Assembly (NCBI GenBank): GCA_030141605.1 | Contig: JAQGDQ010000593.1 | Location: forward strand, 1 to 64,000 | Origin: Tubiluchus corallicola | Lineage: Eukaryota; Priapulida; Priapulimorpha; Priapulimorphida; Tubiluchidae | Direction of reading: 5' to 3' | DNA: 64,000 nucleotides | Shown here: positions 1-14,127 of the stretch, in pieces | Layout: the number at the start of each line of letters is the position of its first letter | How positions within the stretch are numbered: the first letter of the stretch is position 1 | Notes under the pieces: generated by a model | What the model saw: the letters and a program-made list of their open reading frames with translations, nothing else | The model's database searches: none | What the model was told of the DNA's origin: nothing | Made by a program: the position numbers and the translations under genes

Positions 1-576
1 TACATCACACACTGATAGTACTACATCACACACTGATAGCACTACATCACACTCTGATAGCACTACACCACACACTGATAGTACTACATCACACACTGAT
101 AGCACTACATCACACTCTGATAGCACTACACCACACACTGATAGCACTACATCACACTCTGATAGCACTACATCACACACTGATAGCACTACACCACACA
201 CTGACAGTACTACATCACACACTGATAGCACTACATCACACTCTGATAGCACTACACCACACACTGATAGTACTACACCACACACTGATAGCACTACACC
301 ACACACTGACAGTACTACATCACACACTGATAGCACTACATCACACTGATAGCACTACACCACACACTGATAGTACTACACCACACACTGATAGTAGTAC
401 ATCACACTCTGATAGTACTACATCACACACTGATAGTACTACATCACACACTGATAGTACTACATCACACACTGATAGTACTACATCACACACTGATAGT
501 ACTACATCACACACTGATAGTACTACATCACACACTGATAGTACTACATCACACACTGATAGTACTACATTGCACT
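1..576. repeat. 21-bp minisatellite
   Basis: About 27 copies of a 21-bp unit (TAGTACTACATCACACACTGA split as TAGTACTACATC and ACACACTGA), with alternating variants GTACT/GCACT and ATCAC/ACCAC. The array continues past the left edge. An open frame crosses it because 21 is a multiple of three; it is intronic to the SPATA1-like gene and not coding. Confidence 0.95.
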
Positions 577-914
577 GATTACCTTTAGTGAAGGCTTATC
601 TCTGCCTTTGTTCGTGTCCTTTGACTCAATTTGAGAAACTAATCGTTTGTAGACACCATCGAGGTCATTGCGGTGCCTTAAACACTGATCTTCCAGTCCT
701 GGAGTTTTCTTCTTTTCCTCAAAATACCGCCTCTTCCACAAATCCCTCGCTAAGGAAAAGAAAACAGCACATCAAAACATCTATACGCTTTAATTAGGTT
801 ACAACTGTGAAAGAATGTTCATAAAGAATTGTGGTTCATTTCACAACAATTATCGCCCATTGCGGGTAATGAGCTGAGAGAAAGCAGACACCGAAAACTC
901 GGGATTTGTAATTC

Positions 915-1318
915 ACAATCATAATCTAATTAACGATATCGTTAATTGCCAGCTAATTTGAGAAAAATTTAATGTCATAAGTATCTCCCTACTGTGACAT
1001 GGGTACAGGTGGCGCTGTTGTATTGTGTGTTCAACAAGGATAACATCTCGGACCTGCTCTGTCATGTTGGACTGGTACTTCAGCTGACAGAGCATGGAAG
1101 TATTAATCCCAGGTCTCGAGTTCAAGTCCCGATTAGTCCCAATTTTTCAGCACCCTCTTTCTTCACAACTTCAGCACCCTTTTTCAGCACAAATCATTAC
1201 CCGCAACGAGTGTGATAATTGTGGTAAAATAATTCTGCAATGGTTTATGAACATTCTGCCACTTGCAGTCATGACCTAATTAATGACATCGTTAATTGGC
1301 AGGTTCGCTGGAAAAAGT
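915..1318. repeat. Interspersed element with tRNA-like segment
   Basis: Two diverged direct copies of a 50-bp segment (915-965 and 1268-1318) flank it, each built around AATTAACGATATCGTTAATT or a variant; the first holds a perfect 18-bp palindrome. Between them 1069-1140 looks like a degenerate tRNA: GGACT pairs with AGTCC at the ends, with a D-arm-like CAGCTGACAGAGC and a B-box-like GAGTTCAAGTCCC. Probably a tRNA-derived SINE relic. Confidence 0.4.
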
Positions 1319-1613
1319 TGACATCTGAATGATTTTACTAAAAACAGAAGAGAAAGAATAGTTTTAAATTACTTAAAACGTTGGAGTGAATTTTACTGAA
1401 ACTAAAGATAAATGTACCATCACGATAGTCGTGTGAATTCCACTTTACCGAGACATTGGCAGTAAATTATAACATCACTAGCTGTGCCAGTTTTAACCCA
1501 GTTAGGCAGATTTGTTCAAGTTGGACCCCGGGCCAAGAGGCGGGGCAGTGTACACACTCGAACGGAGGACACTACGATAGATTAATGAGTGTCCAGTGTG
1601 TATGAAGTTTCTT

Positions 1614-1634
1614 GATACTGTGAAAAGGCTTATT
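1614..1634 (+). repeat. Solo end of the AATAAGCCTTTTCACAG MITE family
   Basis: ACTGTGAAAAGGCTTATT here equals the right terminus of the MITEs at 2830-3221 and 11246-11774, without a partner end nearby. Confidence 0.5.
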
Positions 1635-1686
1635 AATGACAATGACACAAACAGCGTTGCACAAAGTTGCACAAACGACAACAAAC

Positions 1687-1815
1687 CTTCGTTGCGTCTT
1701 TGACCCGTCCGGTTCTGTAGCTGTTTTGCTTTCTTCACCAGATCTTCATACTTTCTTTCCATCATACGACATTCTTCCTTCACGAACTGATACTGAGCTT
1801 GTTTATGCTCGTCAC
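1687..1815 (-). CDS. SPATA1: SPATA1-like exon 9, start of coiled coil
   Basis: The acceptor is TTTTAACAAAAG and the donor GAAG|GTTTGT. It encodes DEHKQAQYQFVKEECRMMER then KYEDLVKKAKQLQNRTGQRR, rich in K/E/R/Q and predicted by eye to be coiled coil. This agrees with the C-terminal coiled-coil domain known in SPATA1. Ends in phase 1; the next exon was not found within the first 1686 bases. Confidence 0.68.
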
Positions 1816-4800
1816 CTTTTGTTAAAAATCAATAAAAATCAATGATTGAGCTAGTAAATTTAAGCAAACAATCGATAAATCTGCTTAGCCACGAGGGTGA
1901 GCAATAATGGCACACTACTTGGAGCAAAAAGTGCTACTGCTGTAACTGTATAGTGTAAACAAGCAATATTTTCAATGTTTCAGTTATTAACGATAGGTGG
2001 CAGCACCACAGCAAAAGCAACACGGTGACACTTAATCTGCTTAGCCACGAGGGTTATCAATAATGGCACACTACTTGGAAAAAAAATGCTAATACTGTAA
2101 CTGTATAGTGTAAACAAGCAATATTTTCAACGTTTCAGTTATTAACTATAGGTGGCAGCACCACAGCAAAAGCAACACGGTGACACTTAATCTGCTTAGC
2201 CACGAGGATTATCAATAATGGCACACTACTTGGGGCAAAAAGTGCTAATACTGTAACTGTATAGTGTAAACAAGCAATATTTTCAACGTTTTAATTATTA
2301 ACGACAGGTGGCAGCACCAGAGCAAAAGCAACACGATGAGTCGATGACACTTAATAAAGAATAATGTTACAATAAGGCCAAAATGCTAGAAGTGAAAAGT
2401 AGCGTGCTTCAGCTGTGTAATGGCAAGCCAACAGGATAGCAGAGGCTTGAGTTCGAGTCCTGGTTGAGGCGCAAAACTTTTTCAGACTTTTTAATTTTTT
2501 ACAGCTGTCGTGTGTTTATATTTTTTATTAATGCGCGAGAGTTGATTCAAATCTTCAGGCTGCATGTTCTAGAATTAAGCACGAATTTTAATTAAAACAA
2601 AAATTAAAGCTCGCGCTTAACACATATTACAGAAATGAAGTTAGACTCACTATCTTGGTCAGTCTGGTCAGCAGCAACTTGATGATTTTGCATCATGCGG
2701 TCATCCTGAGAGACTTCCGATCCGTTGAAACTGGCTTCGCTCGCATCCGTCTCTCTCACTGTGCTTAACCTGTGTGCACAAAAGTAATTCACATTAACAA
2801 CTTGCGCATTAATGTTAGTCTTCGGAAGCAATAAACCTTTTCACAGTTTCGTTGTGCTCATGCACAGTTAGTGTAGGTCAAAGGTTAAGTGTACCGCAGC
2901 AACGCATCTTAACTACAACCGTCAAATGATGTGGGTAAAGCAAAGCCATCTGCCACATCGGTTCAATAACTTCAGTTTGTTTTACATGGATTTTACTCAA
3001 TTATGCATTAGTCTGTGCGTAGAATGATTTACTAGCAGGATTTTGCTTGGGAACAAGAAAAAATGAACTAGGTAAGATTCTAGCTACCTGTTAAAACTGT
3101 TACTATTACAATAGCATGGGCTGTGAGGAGTTGTCAAGCACACAAATCTGTTGTCTGGTACACTTAACCTTGGACCTTTTCATGGTCAGCTTCAATCGCT
3201 GGAACTGTGAAAAGGCTTATTGATGATGATACAAATAAGGTACTCTAAGGAAGACAAGTGTAAAAGTACAAAGCAGAAATCAAACACAAAATATTGAAAG
3301 ATTACAACATGCTCCTTTTTTACTACAATTAAACTATCATATCCGTTCAGCAGTGCAAAGCAGGCAAATACATGTTCTTATACAGTATGTGTGGTTCTAC
3401 ATGGCCTCCAAAAATGCAGAGTCTTGGGTTCAAATCAAATCAAATCAATTTATTTCACTCCTGCAATGCATATACAGTGTTCCCTTGCTACTTCACGGTT
3501 TGTTTACCGTGGACTCGCTGTTTCGCGGGTTTTCAAAAATATTAATGTAAAATATTTATCGCGGTATTTTCGCTGTTTCGCTGTTTCGCAGGTTTTTGTG
3601 GTACACCGTCTAAAGTATTTTTGCACATGCGTAGTACGTATTGTATAGTAATGTATAGATTTGAAGAATTTTGCATAAAAAAATCACGAAATGTATAAAA
3701 ATATACTAAAAATATTAATTCTAACATTAAAAAAACATTATAAATCATAAAAAATTACCATTTACAGTAAATAGTATTTATTCGGCGGATGAATACACAC
3801 CAAAAACGAAATGAAGTACTTGAGCCCGCTTGAGATGCTACTTGCCGACGTGAGATTATACACAACACAATGAACATTTTTATGAACATTTAAGTAAAGT
3901 TTTTTAATGTAATGTACATGTACAGCATGGGAAAAGTTATTAAGGGAATGGGAAAGGGTTATGTACAAGAGTGTGGGAGTGTCTATAAAGATTTAAAATA
4001 ATGTATAACTACTAAAAAATAAGTATGGTGTCCCTACTTTGTGGAAATTCACTTATCGCGGGTGGGCCTGGAACGGAATACCCATGATAAGTGAGGGAAC
4101 ACGGTACAATGGATCAATGTACTTGATTCCCCCGGAAGAACAGTTCAAGGATAAAAAATTTTCATGTCATCCAATGAGTTTTGTTATCTATACTTGAAGG
4201 CAGGTAAAGTGGCTGGTTGGCGCCGCCTCGCACCTTTCAACCACGTTGCTCTCGTCAACAAATTGAAAGAAATCGATCTCTCATTGTGTGCAAGAAGTCG
4301 ATATTAATCAACAAATGTCATTGAAAGCCTATCAGCTCATTAGTATCAATCAATGAAATGTATAATTCTGTATATTGAATCAATAAAGTGTATAATTTTG
4401 TATATTGAATTAACGAAATGTATAATTTTGTATACTGAATCAATGAAATGTATAATTTTGTATATTGAATCAATGAAATGTATAAAAATATACTAAAAAT
4501 ATTAATTCTAACATTAAAAAAACATTATAAATCATAAAAAATTACCATTTACAGTAAATAGTATTTATTCGGCGGATGAATACACACCAAAAACGAAATG
4601 AAGTACTTGAGCCCGCTTGAGATGCTACTTGCCGACGTGAGATTATACACAACACAATGAACATTTTTATGAACATTTAAGTAAAGTTTTTTAATGTAAT
4701 GTACATGTACAGCATGGGAAAAGTTATTAAGGGAATGGGAAAGGGTTATGTACAAGAGTGTGGGAGTGTCTATAAAGATTTAAAATAATGTATAACTACT

Positions 4801-7800
4801 AAAAAATAAGTATGGTGTCCCTACTTTGTGGAAATTCACTTATCGCGGGTGGGCCTGGAACGGAATACCCATGATAAGTGAGGGAACACGGTACAATGGA
4901 TCAATGTACTTGATTCCCCCGGAAGAACAGTTCAAGGATAAAAAATTTTCATGTCATCCAATGAGTTTTGTTATCTATACTTGAAGGCAGGTAAAGTGGC
5001 TGGTTGGCGCCGCCTCGCACCTTTCAACCACGTTGCTCTCGTCAACAAATTGAAAGAAATCGATCTCTCATTGTGTGCAAGAAGTCGATATTAATCAACA
5101 AATGTCATTGAAAGCCTATCAGCTCATTAGTATCAATCAATGAAATGTATAATTCTGTATATTGAATCAATAAAGTGTATAATTTTGTATATTGAATTAA
5201 CGAAATGTATAATTTTGTATACTGAATCAATGAAATGTATAATTTTGTATATTGAATCAATGAAATGTATAATTCTGTATATGGAATCAATGAAATGTAT
5301 AATTTTGTATATCGAATTAACGAAATGTATAATTTTGTATACTGAATCAATGAAATGTATAATTTTGTATATTGAATCAATGAAATGTATAATTCTGTAT
5401 ATGGAATCAATGAAATGTATAATTTTGTATATCGAATCAATGAAATGTATAATTCTGTATATCGAATCAATGAAATGTATAATTCTGTATATGGAATCAA
5501 TGAAATGTATAATTTTGTATATTGAATCAATGAAATGTATAATTCTGTATATCGAATCAATGAAATGTATAATTCTGTATATTGAATCAATGAAATGTAT
5601 AATTTTGTATATTGAATCAATGAAATGTATAATTTTGTATATTGAATCAATAAAGTGTATAATTTTGTATATTGAATCAATGAAATGTATAATTTTGTAT
5701 ATTGAATCAATGAAATGTATAATTTTGTATATTGAATCAATAAAGTGTATAATTTTGTATATTGAATTAACGAAATGTATAATTTTGTATACTGAATCAA
5801 TGAAATGTATAATTTTGTATATTGAATCAATAAAGTGTATAATTTTGTATATTGAATTAACGAAATGTATAATTTTGTATACTGAATCAATGAAATGTAT
5901 AATTTTGTATATTGAATCAATGAAATGTATAATTCTGTATATTGAATCAATGAAATGTATAATTCTGTATATCGAATCAATGAAATGTATAATTCTGCAT
6001 ATTGAATCAATGAAATGTATAATTCTGTATATCGAATCAATGAAATGTATAATTCTGTATATTGAATCAATGAAATGTATAATTTTGTATATTGAATCAA
6101 TGAAATGTATAATTTTGTATATTGAATCAATGAAATGTATAATTTTGTATATTGAATCAATGAAATGTATAATTCTGTACAGTTTTGCCGGTTACATTAA
6201 AATTACTAGAACGTGAGAGAATAACAACGCATACTATCATTATGTAACAGGCTAGAAGAGACGGATTTGACTTAAGCTGAGATGATTAGCATAAAAGATA
6301 AAATAAGTGTCAGACCATACATCTGGGCAATAGGGTATATTGGGGTAATATCGGCCATCGGCTAATGTCGGTCACCCATTTCTATGCACTCTAAACATGT
6401 CACGTGACGTAGTTTAGGTTTTTATAAAGCCTATTGTTGCCAATCAGTAGAGCCAGCATTGTTCAGCTAGACGTGTTTCCTTGTTCTAGTTCACCTCAGC
6501 ATCAGCAACAGATTTCGAGAAAAGTTAGCTGATTTACTACAATATTTCATAATTGCGTTTTACAATATGCTTAGTAATTACTAGTTACTAATGAACAATC
6601 ATCTATGCTGAGGATGTTAAAGTCTTTTTCAAATAATGAATTAGATGGTACTAGACGTTTCTGAAACAATTAGACGATTAATTCTACATTACCATGAGTC
6701 TAATACACAGTGCCTACAGTATTAGCTTAGTATCAGTAAATACGGACGATTGGCAAATTCAAACCAACGTCTCCCCACTTTTATGCGGCAAACCGAGATA
6801 CGAGTGTAATATACAAGATGGACATTCGTTGTAAGCTTTAAATTTGTTGTAAATTTTACAGCGCATTTTCTTACGTTAATGTCAAAAAACAAACTAACTA
6901 CCTAAGCTAGCAAAGTATACGTGCGCTTAGATGTAATAAGATGAGAACAGAAAGAAACCACATCACTTTCAACACACAGAAAGAAACCATGTCACTTTCA
7001 ACACACAGAAAGAAACCACATCACTTTCAACACACAGAAAGAAACCACATCACTTTCAACACACAGAAAGAAACCACATCACTTTCAACACACAGAAAGA
7101 AACCACATCAACTTTCAACACACAGAAAGAAACCACATCACTTTCAACACACAGAAAGAAACCACATCACTTTCAACACACAGAAAGAAACCACATCACT
7201 TTCAACACACAGAAAGAAACCACATCACTTTCAACACACAGAAAGAAACCACATCACTTTCAACACACAGAAAGAAACCACATCACTTTCAACACACAGA
7301 AAGAAACCACATCACTTTCAACACACAGAAAGAAACCCCATCACTTTCAACACACAGAAAGAAACCACATCACTTTCAACACACAGAAAGAAACCACATC
7401 ACTTTCAACACACAGAAAGAAACCACATCACTTTCAACACAAACCACTTTTATCCTAAACCACATCCTAGTAAAACGATCATTTTAGGATCAAGAAGACG
7501 TATATAATTACTAAACCTTTTCTGACTTCCACTCGACCGTGACGTTGTCAAACTCTCGTCACTGAAATGTAAAAAATAATCGATAACACATGCAAAATGA
7601 GTTACAAAATTTATATACTCTCAGTTTTTTAACTTTCCTTACTTACATTGGTCAAATTCTCTTGTTAATAAGACCCCTATTGTATGACAATTACTGATTA
7701 TTACCCTAATAAATACTGATTAATTGTATTGTTTTGTTTAGATTTAGGTATCTAACTTTATCATTTTTTGTTTTCACTACTTTTTTGATAATTTGTATCA

Positions 7801-10800
7801 TTTATACTGTTTTTATTATTATATTTTTCTTATTTATTTTTTGTTTTTGTTATCTGCAGCATCACCATTTAATTTTAATATACTAATCTATTTACAAGAA
7901 AGGGCAGAAGACTAGATGACCCTATGGTCCTTCCCTGCCCTGCTCCAGGATAATAATTACGTAATATTTAAAAAAAATTTTTATATCAAACTAGTTGGAG
8001 AAAATAAAATGTTCTATGTTCTATATCGTAGTCAAACCTACTTAGCCTGATTTCCTTTTAAAGGCAGGTTCTCACGATAATACAATCGGCATTTGTATTA
8101 ACTTCAGTGTTGAAAACCTGCCTTTAAAAGGAAATCAGGCTAAGTAATCAGGCAGCATAATAACTTCAATGTTTCTCCCAAATTATTGATCTGCCAAACC
8201 ACACGACATCCTAAAACTACCGTTAAGTAACAACATTAGCCTTTTTTTAGGCTGTAAGTCAGCTATGATGACCTCTGACTAGGCAATTTTCTTTTTAGGA
8301 AAAAATGTTAATTGATTTGTTAATGTCGGTTCTGTAAATACATATAAATACATATAAATACATCTATCAATACATATAAATTGATATAACATTGAAAAAA
8401 ATAAATAAACTATGCGAGTTACTGTGAGGAGGGGGAAGGAGCATTGAGCTTTCGAGTCCTCCTCCAGATAAGTGAAACAATTGATAATTAACATTACATT
8501 TTCATCAGTTATAACGTACATTAGAACAAAATAAGTTTTGTTAGTAACTTAAGATCAGGATGAGTAAAATTGTGAGTTAATTATACCGTTGTAGTAGGTA
8601 ATTCTTTGATGCTTTTTTAAATTGATAAAGATTAAGAGTTTTCATTTCACGCGGAATTGATGACCATATTTTAATATCATTATATTTTGATGACTGTTTC
8701 ATTATATTTGTTTTTGGAAGAGGGAGTACATAGTTTCCGACTGATTAATCGACTGATTTAGTAATTAATAATTAACAGTCATTGAACTCCAGAAGAATTT
8801 TCTGTCCCCTCACGCTTGTGCCCTGTACATCACGACAGAGTAAATTAAAGTGCTGGTTCATTTGCTATTTCTGAGAACAGCCTTAACTGTTTAATATCTG
8901 AATTAATTGTGAGCACTGACTCTGAGTGAGCATTCGGATCAAAATTGAACGTTCCAATTCGATTCAAACGACTTTTTTACCTCAAATTCAATTCAGAGCG
9001 ATATAGTTTCAATTTCTGTGCATAAATTTTTAACAAATTGTTTGCGCTTTTACTGCAGAACAAAATCGAGTAATATGCAAGATCTTTGTGAGACTGTTTC
9101 TGTTAGTGAGTAGAAAATTTATTTGAGAAATCAATTGCATTCGAGTTCGATTCAGATTCATCTGGAAATTCAGTTTGATGCCAGTTCAAAAAATTTGATT
9201 TGAATTCATTTTCTGGTAAAGAACGTTCACCTCTACCGAGTACTGACAAACCCACAAACTCATTACATTAAGACACAGTTTATTATACTAATAAAACGAA
9301 TAATAGTCACCTCAGAGTAAGTGGTAGGCTTAAGTCATTTTCACTGCTCCTGTTCTCCGGTAAACCTGATCCAACCTCGTCCACGTCAATTCCGTTCTCC
9401 ATGTGCTCGATCCTTCTCGCTTCATTAAGTACAACATCGTCGGCAACTTCCGCATTATCACCACCGTTTACTGCCGACTCGTCTACCGTACTCATTTTCG
9501 CTTCGTTTTCTTTCGGGTTTTTGGATTTGTTTGTTATTCTCCTGGGAATGCCTCCGCCGCCCTTCCGCTTCTTGGCAACTCGGATGCCCTGCTCGGCCGC
9601 CGCGTACGCTTCCGGGCGGCGAAGACCCTTCACCGTTTCGTTTCGAGCTATTTCCTCGTCGGTCAGTATGTCATATTGTCCAGTTTCGACATTGTAGCCG
9701 TAGTCGGCAGAGACCGATTCGTCCTTCATAGAACTGCATTAAAAATACAATGTATAAATGTACTGTTGTTGATTTAATGCAACATTACACACAAAATGGT
9801 CATTAAAAGCAACCAATCAGGCAGCATTTTTCAGACATGAATGTGTTACTCGTTAAAGATAAAAATCACATAATTTTCTCCTATGTAAACCACCAAGAAA
9901 AAGTTAAAAATGTATCAAAAAATCTTAGGGCATTTTCTTCTATTTTTGTGTAAAACTGAAGCTTCATAACGTACACTGTATCTAAGACTTAAGACTGATA
10001 AAAACATGGACATACATGCATTAAAGATAGACCGGACGATTGTTTAGACTCAATCTCATTTAAATTTACTGTCGAAAATATACATTTTCTTACCTATAAA
10101 AGTTAGCAATTGTTTCTTATATTTGAATAATTTGCTTAGAAAGTTAATTAATGGCAACCGAACACAGCTATTGCTCAGAAACTAACTACAGTTTGTGCAA
10201 TGGCAGGCATCTCCCCTTGTGAGTCAAGCACGTTTGCGTAAGTATTACTGCTTAAATGCGTGATGTCACGAAAATGGGCTCTACGTCATATGACGTCAGA
10301 AACTAAAACTGCAGTTCATGATCATGGCTATCACGGTACCGCCTTCTATTTGTCGGCCACGCGAATGTGACGAAAAGGCATCATTGCCAGTCTTAGTAGA
10401 TTCACTGAGCCACGCGTAGCTTTAAAAGTTTAACAAAATTTGAGTGTCTGACGTAATTATTATTTAATCTAAGCTTTGATTTAAAATAAGCTATTGTAGT
10501 TTTCAATATTTTAGAGCATTCTTTATTCTGAACTCGTATTTCCACAATCATCCTGTTTTCCTTTAAATTTCTTGATCCTTACTTCCATGGATTCCACTTT
10601 TTTGAACATAGTTCTAACCTTTCTGTTTGGGTGCCGTTGTCGGACAGAGAAACACCGGAGTCATCCTTGATCCTTGATTCTGATCAAGGTGATTAAGGGG
10701 ATCAAGCATCAACATAGTTCCAAGCAGCGCATGCCAATAATTACACCTGATACAAGACCAACCTTTCTGTCTGGGTGCCGTTGTCGGACAGAAGAACACC

Positions 10801-13800
10801 GGAATCGTCCGTGCTGGGTGTGGCACCTCTCTTCTGTACAGCATGAACTTTCTTTCCCGGGACGGACATCTGTAGTTCCGAATCTGTCGGAGACACGCTG
10901 AGAGCGCTGTACATTGGGTCACCATTCTGTGGGTCACCATTGCGGACGGTAGTCAGGACGTTGTCGGGGGACACGCCACCTACAAATTCCACAAGATTTG
11001 CTTTAATAGTTTATAAATTACCTGCTCTCACATCACAAGCAAACATTTCAGATTTTACTGGAAAATTCTTAGAAATTTTAGCATAACTTGAACAATTACA
11101 TGACTGATCGCTTGAATAATTGTTAATCGACTGATCGAATTATTGAATTAACGCTGGATAGGTAGATGTGTAAATCCGGTGACATGATCCGCCATGGACA
11201 CCACACTAACTTGCGTTGCAATCTAGATTACAAATCAGCGCTTACAATAAGTCTTTTCACAGTTTCGTTGCACGCAGTTGCTGCAGGTCAGAGGTCAAGT
11301 GTACTAAGTGTACCACCGCAATGCGTCTTAACTACAACTGTCACGTGACATGTGGGTAACGCAAAGCCATCTGCCACATCAGTTCAGCAAGTTCAGTTGT
11401 TTTACGTGGACTTTACTAAATTATACATTAGTCTGATGAGTACCACTGCAACGCGTCTTAACTACAACCGTCACGTGAGATGTGGGTAACGCAAAGCCAT
11501 CTGCCACATCAGTTCAGCAAGTTCAGTTGTTTTAAGTGGACTTTACTAAATTATGCATTAGTCTGTGAGTAGAGTGATTTACTAGCACATTCTTGCTTAG
11601 GAAACAAGAAAAAATGAACTAGGTAAGGTTCTAGCTAGTTGTTAAAACTGTAACTATTACAACAGAATGAGTTGTGAGACATTGTTAAGTGTACACAAAT
11701 GCATTGTCTGGTACACTTAACCTTTGACCTTCTCACGATCATCATCAATCGCTGGAGCTGTGAAAAGGCTTATTATTTTCCTTCCATTGTGTCTTCTGTC
11801 ATTGTTTCTATTGTCATTGTGTTTTTGTCATTGTCTCTTACAAGATGAAAATGAAACCTGTAAGAAGGGTATGATGTAACGATGGAAGCTGCACTTTTTT
11901 TCTGAAACTGGCACAAGTGTCTTAAACAATGCCATTGTTCAGCAACTAAATCATCACGAAAGTGTGAACTCATACTGATAGCTGAGTGTAGATAAAAGTA
12001 CATTTATATTCTATCTAGAATACTCCATTGATGTCGTAACTTTTTACTCTCGAGAACAACATGTCTGCTTACCTTCATCTGCATGCTTTGACTTGTGATC
12101 GTGGTCCAAGCCGTCTTCGGACCACGAGGCATCACTGGTGGTCAAGAACGTCTGCGCACGAGAGCGGACCTCGCTGGTCAGAATAAACAACTCGGGCAGC
12201 ATGTTCTGCATAAACACAAACAACGAGAACAATTAGTAGAGTATTGCAGCCCACGGTGAACTGCAGAGGTCTAGCAGGGTGGGGGTGACAGGGGGAAATC
12301 ATCGCCGGACCGGAGGGTGAGAGGGTTCTAGAGTTCAGTGACAAACATCCACTGACATCTAACACTATTGATACCTATAATCTCTGGCTGTGGCATCCTT
12401 CTGTCTCGGAAGACAGTGGAATGTGCGCCAAGAGAATCAGTTATTGATCACATTGATGGAGCTGCAGCGGCGACTGTGGCTGAGCAGTGCGATCCTTGAA
12501 CGTCTTCAGGGCGCACGCCTGTGCAAGGTGTATGGAGATCCTGAGTTGCCCAGACAACAGGAACCCCCTCTCTTCCTCCCTGGTGTAGTCCAAAGGAAAG
12601 CGGAGCGGTACGTTTGGCACCAGGTTGGCTGCAGGAGCTGCCAGAGTCAGTGAGCATGCTGCACTGCTCCGCCTTCAGGGCTCCACTCCTGATTTGGAAG
12701 GTTTACTCCTCCACACATGGCCTTTGGGTCACTTGACTTCCTCCGTCCTCTAGCCATTGGCTGCTTGTACAGCTCCTCCGCCTAGTGACGAGATACAGTG
12801 TGGGCATCCCACAAGTCTACAGCACCTGGTATTCCTAGGCGGTCACCCATCCAAGTACTAACCAGGCTATACGTTGCTTAACTTCGGTGATCAGACGGTG
12901 TTTTCAACGTGATTTGAACCTATAATCTCCATAGGTTCAATATCTATAGGAACTCACATTAATGTTATAATTAAAGCCAACTACTTTACAGACAGAATGC
13001 TTAACACAGCTCATCTTTCTTTATAGCCAATTTACTCTTTAAAATAGTTTTTAAAGTTTAAACTAATAATATAAAAAGTGTTTTTAAACTTTTGCTTAGT
13101 TAGCAAACAGTGTGCTACGAATGTCCGATTATCTTTTCAAACTTTACGCAATGTTATCTAAACTTGTTTCCAACGATTTACAAAATGGCTGTGCCTAACA
13201 GTTATTGCGGAGCTTAAATTTACAAGATTTATACAGCATCACTATTAACTGAAGCCCTGCATGCAGTGAGACAGCATATAAAATTTCAAGGAAAATTTTT
13301 GTGCTTTATCTTTGAAGAGCGTTTTCTTTTCCTTTAAAAATAACACATCAAATTGGCGAGTCTTATACACAATCTTCTCTCGTCAACATAAGTAACTAAA
13401 GATAGTATAGCAGATGTCCACAAACAGTCACTCATCATTTTAGTAAACAGGCACAGTGTTGCGTAACTTCAAATGCAAAGCGCACACAGTCATCACTGAG
13501 ATATTCTCCTCGTTTGCAATAAAATAAGAACACGCGACCAACGATCTTGAGTAAGAACTTCCGTAGGAACACTCACCAGTGGTGGACAGAAATGCTTCAC
13601 TTTGAGTTGCTGCTCTTGTTTCGCTCGAACCTAGAAATGAAAATAAAGGTGAATTTGCTGCCATAAACATCTGTCTGCAAATGGGAGCACTCTCTGTAGT
13701 ATAATTTTCTTCAATAAAAGATTCATCATCATCAACAACAACAACATCATCATCGTCACCATCATCATCATCATCATCAACAACGACAACAACAACAACA

Positions 13801-14018
13801 ACATCATCATCATCACCATCTTCATCATCATCATCATCATCATCAACAACAACAACAACAACATCATCGTCATCACCATCGTCAGCATCATCATCATCAT
13901 CATCATCATCATCAACAACAACATCATCATCATCATCACCATCATCATCGACAACAACAACAACATCATCATCATCACCATCATCAACATCATCATCATT
14001 ATCATCATCATCACCATC

Positions 14019-14052
<34 letters not shown>

Positions 14053-14095
14053 ACAACAACATCAACAACATCATCGTCATCATCATCATCATCAT

Positions 14096-14127
<32 letters not shown>

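Noticed and set aside
1069-1140. Functional tRNA gene
   Set aside because: Acceptor pairing is only five bases and the anticodon arm does not fold cleanly; better explained as a tRNA-derived SINE relic.
5105-6216. Open frames of about 350 codons on both strands
   Set aside because: They are pure 10-residue periodicity from the 30-bp minisatellite and exist on both strands at once; no non-repeat sequence is included.
6941-7507. 188-codon open frame
   Set aside because: A 28-bp array read through three frames in turn; no flanking coding sequence.
12390-12657. Overlapping 87- and 69-codon frames, repeated near 60.7 kb
   Set aside because: They lie inside the 5S-derived SINE body, a non-coding RNA element.
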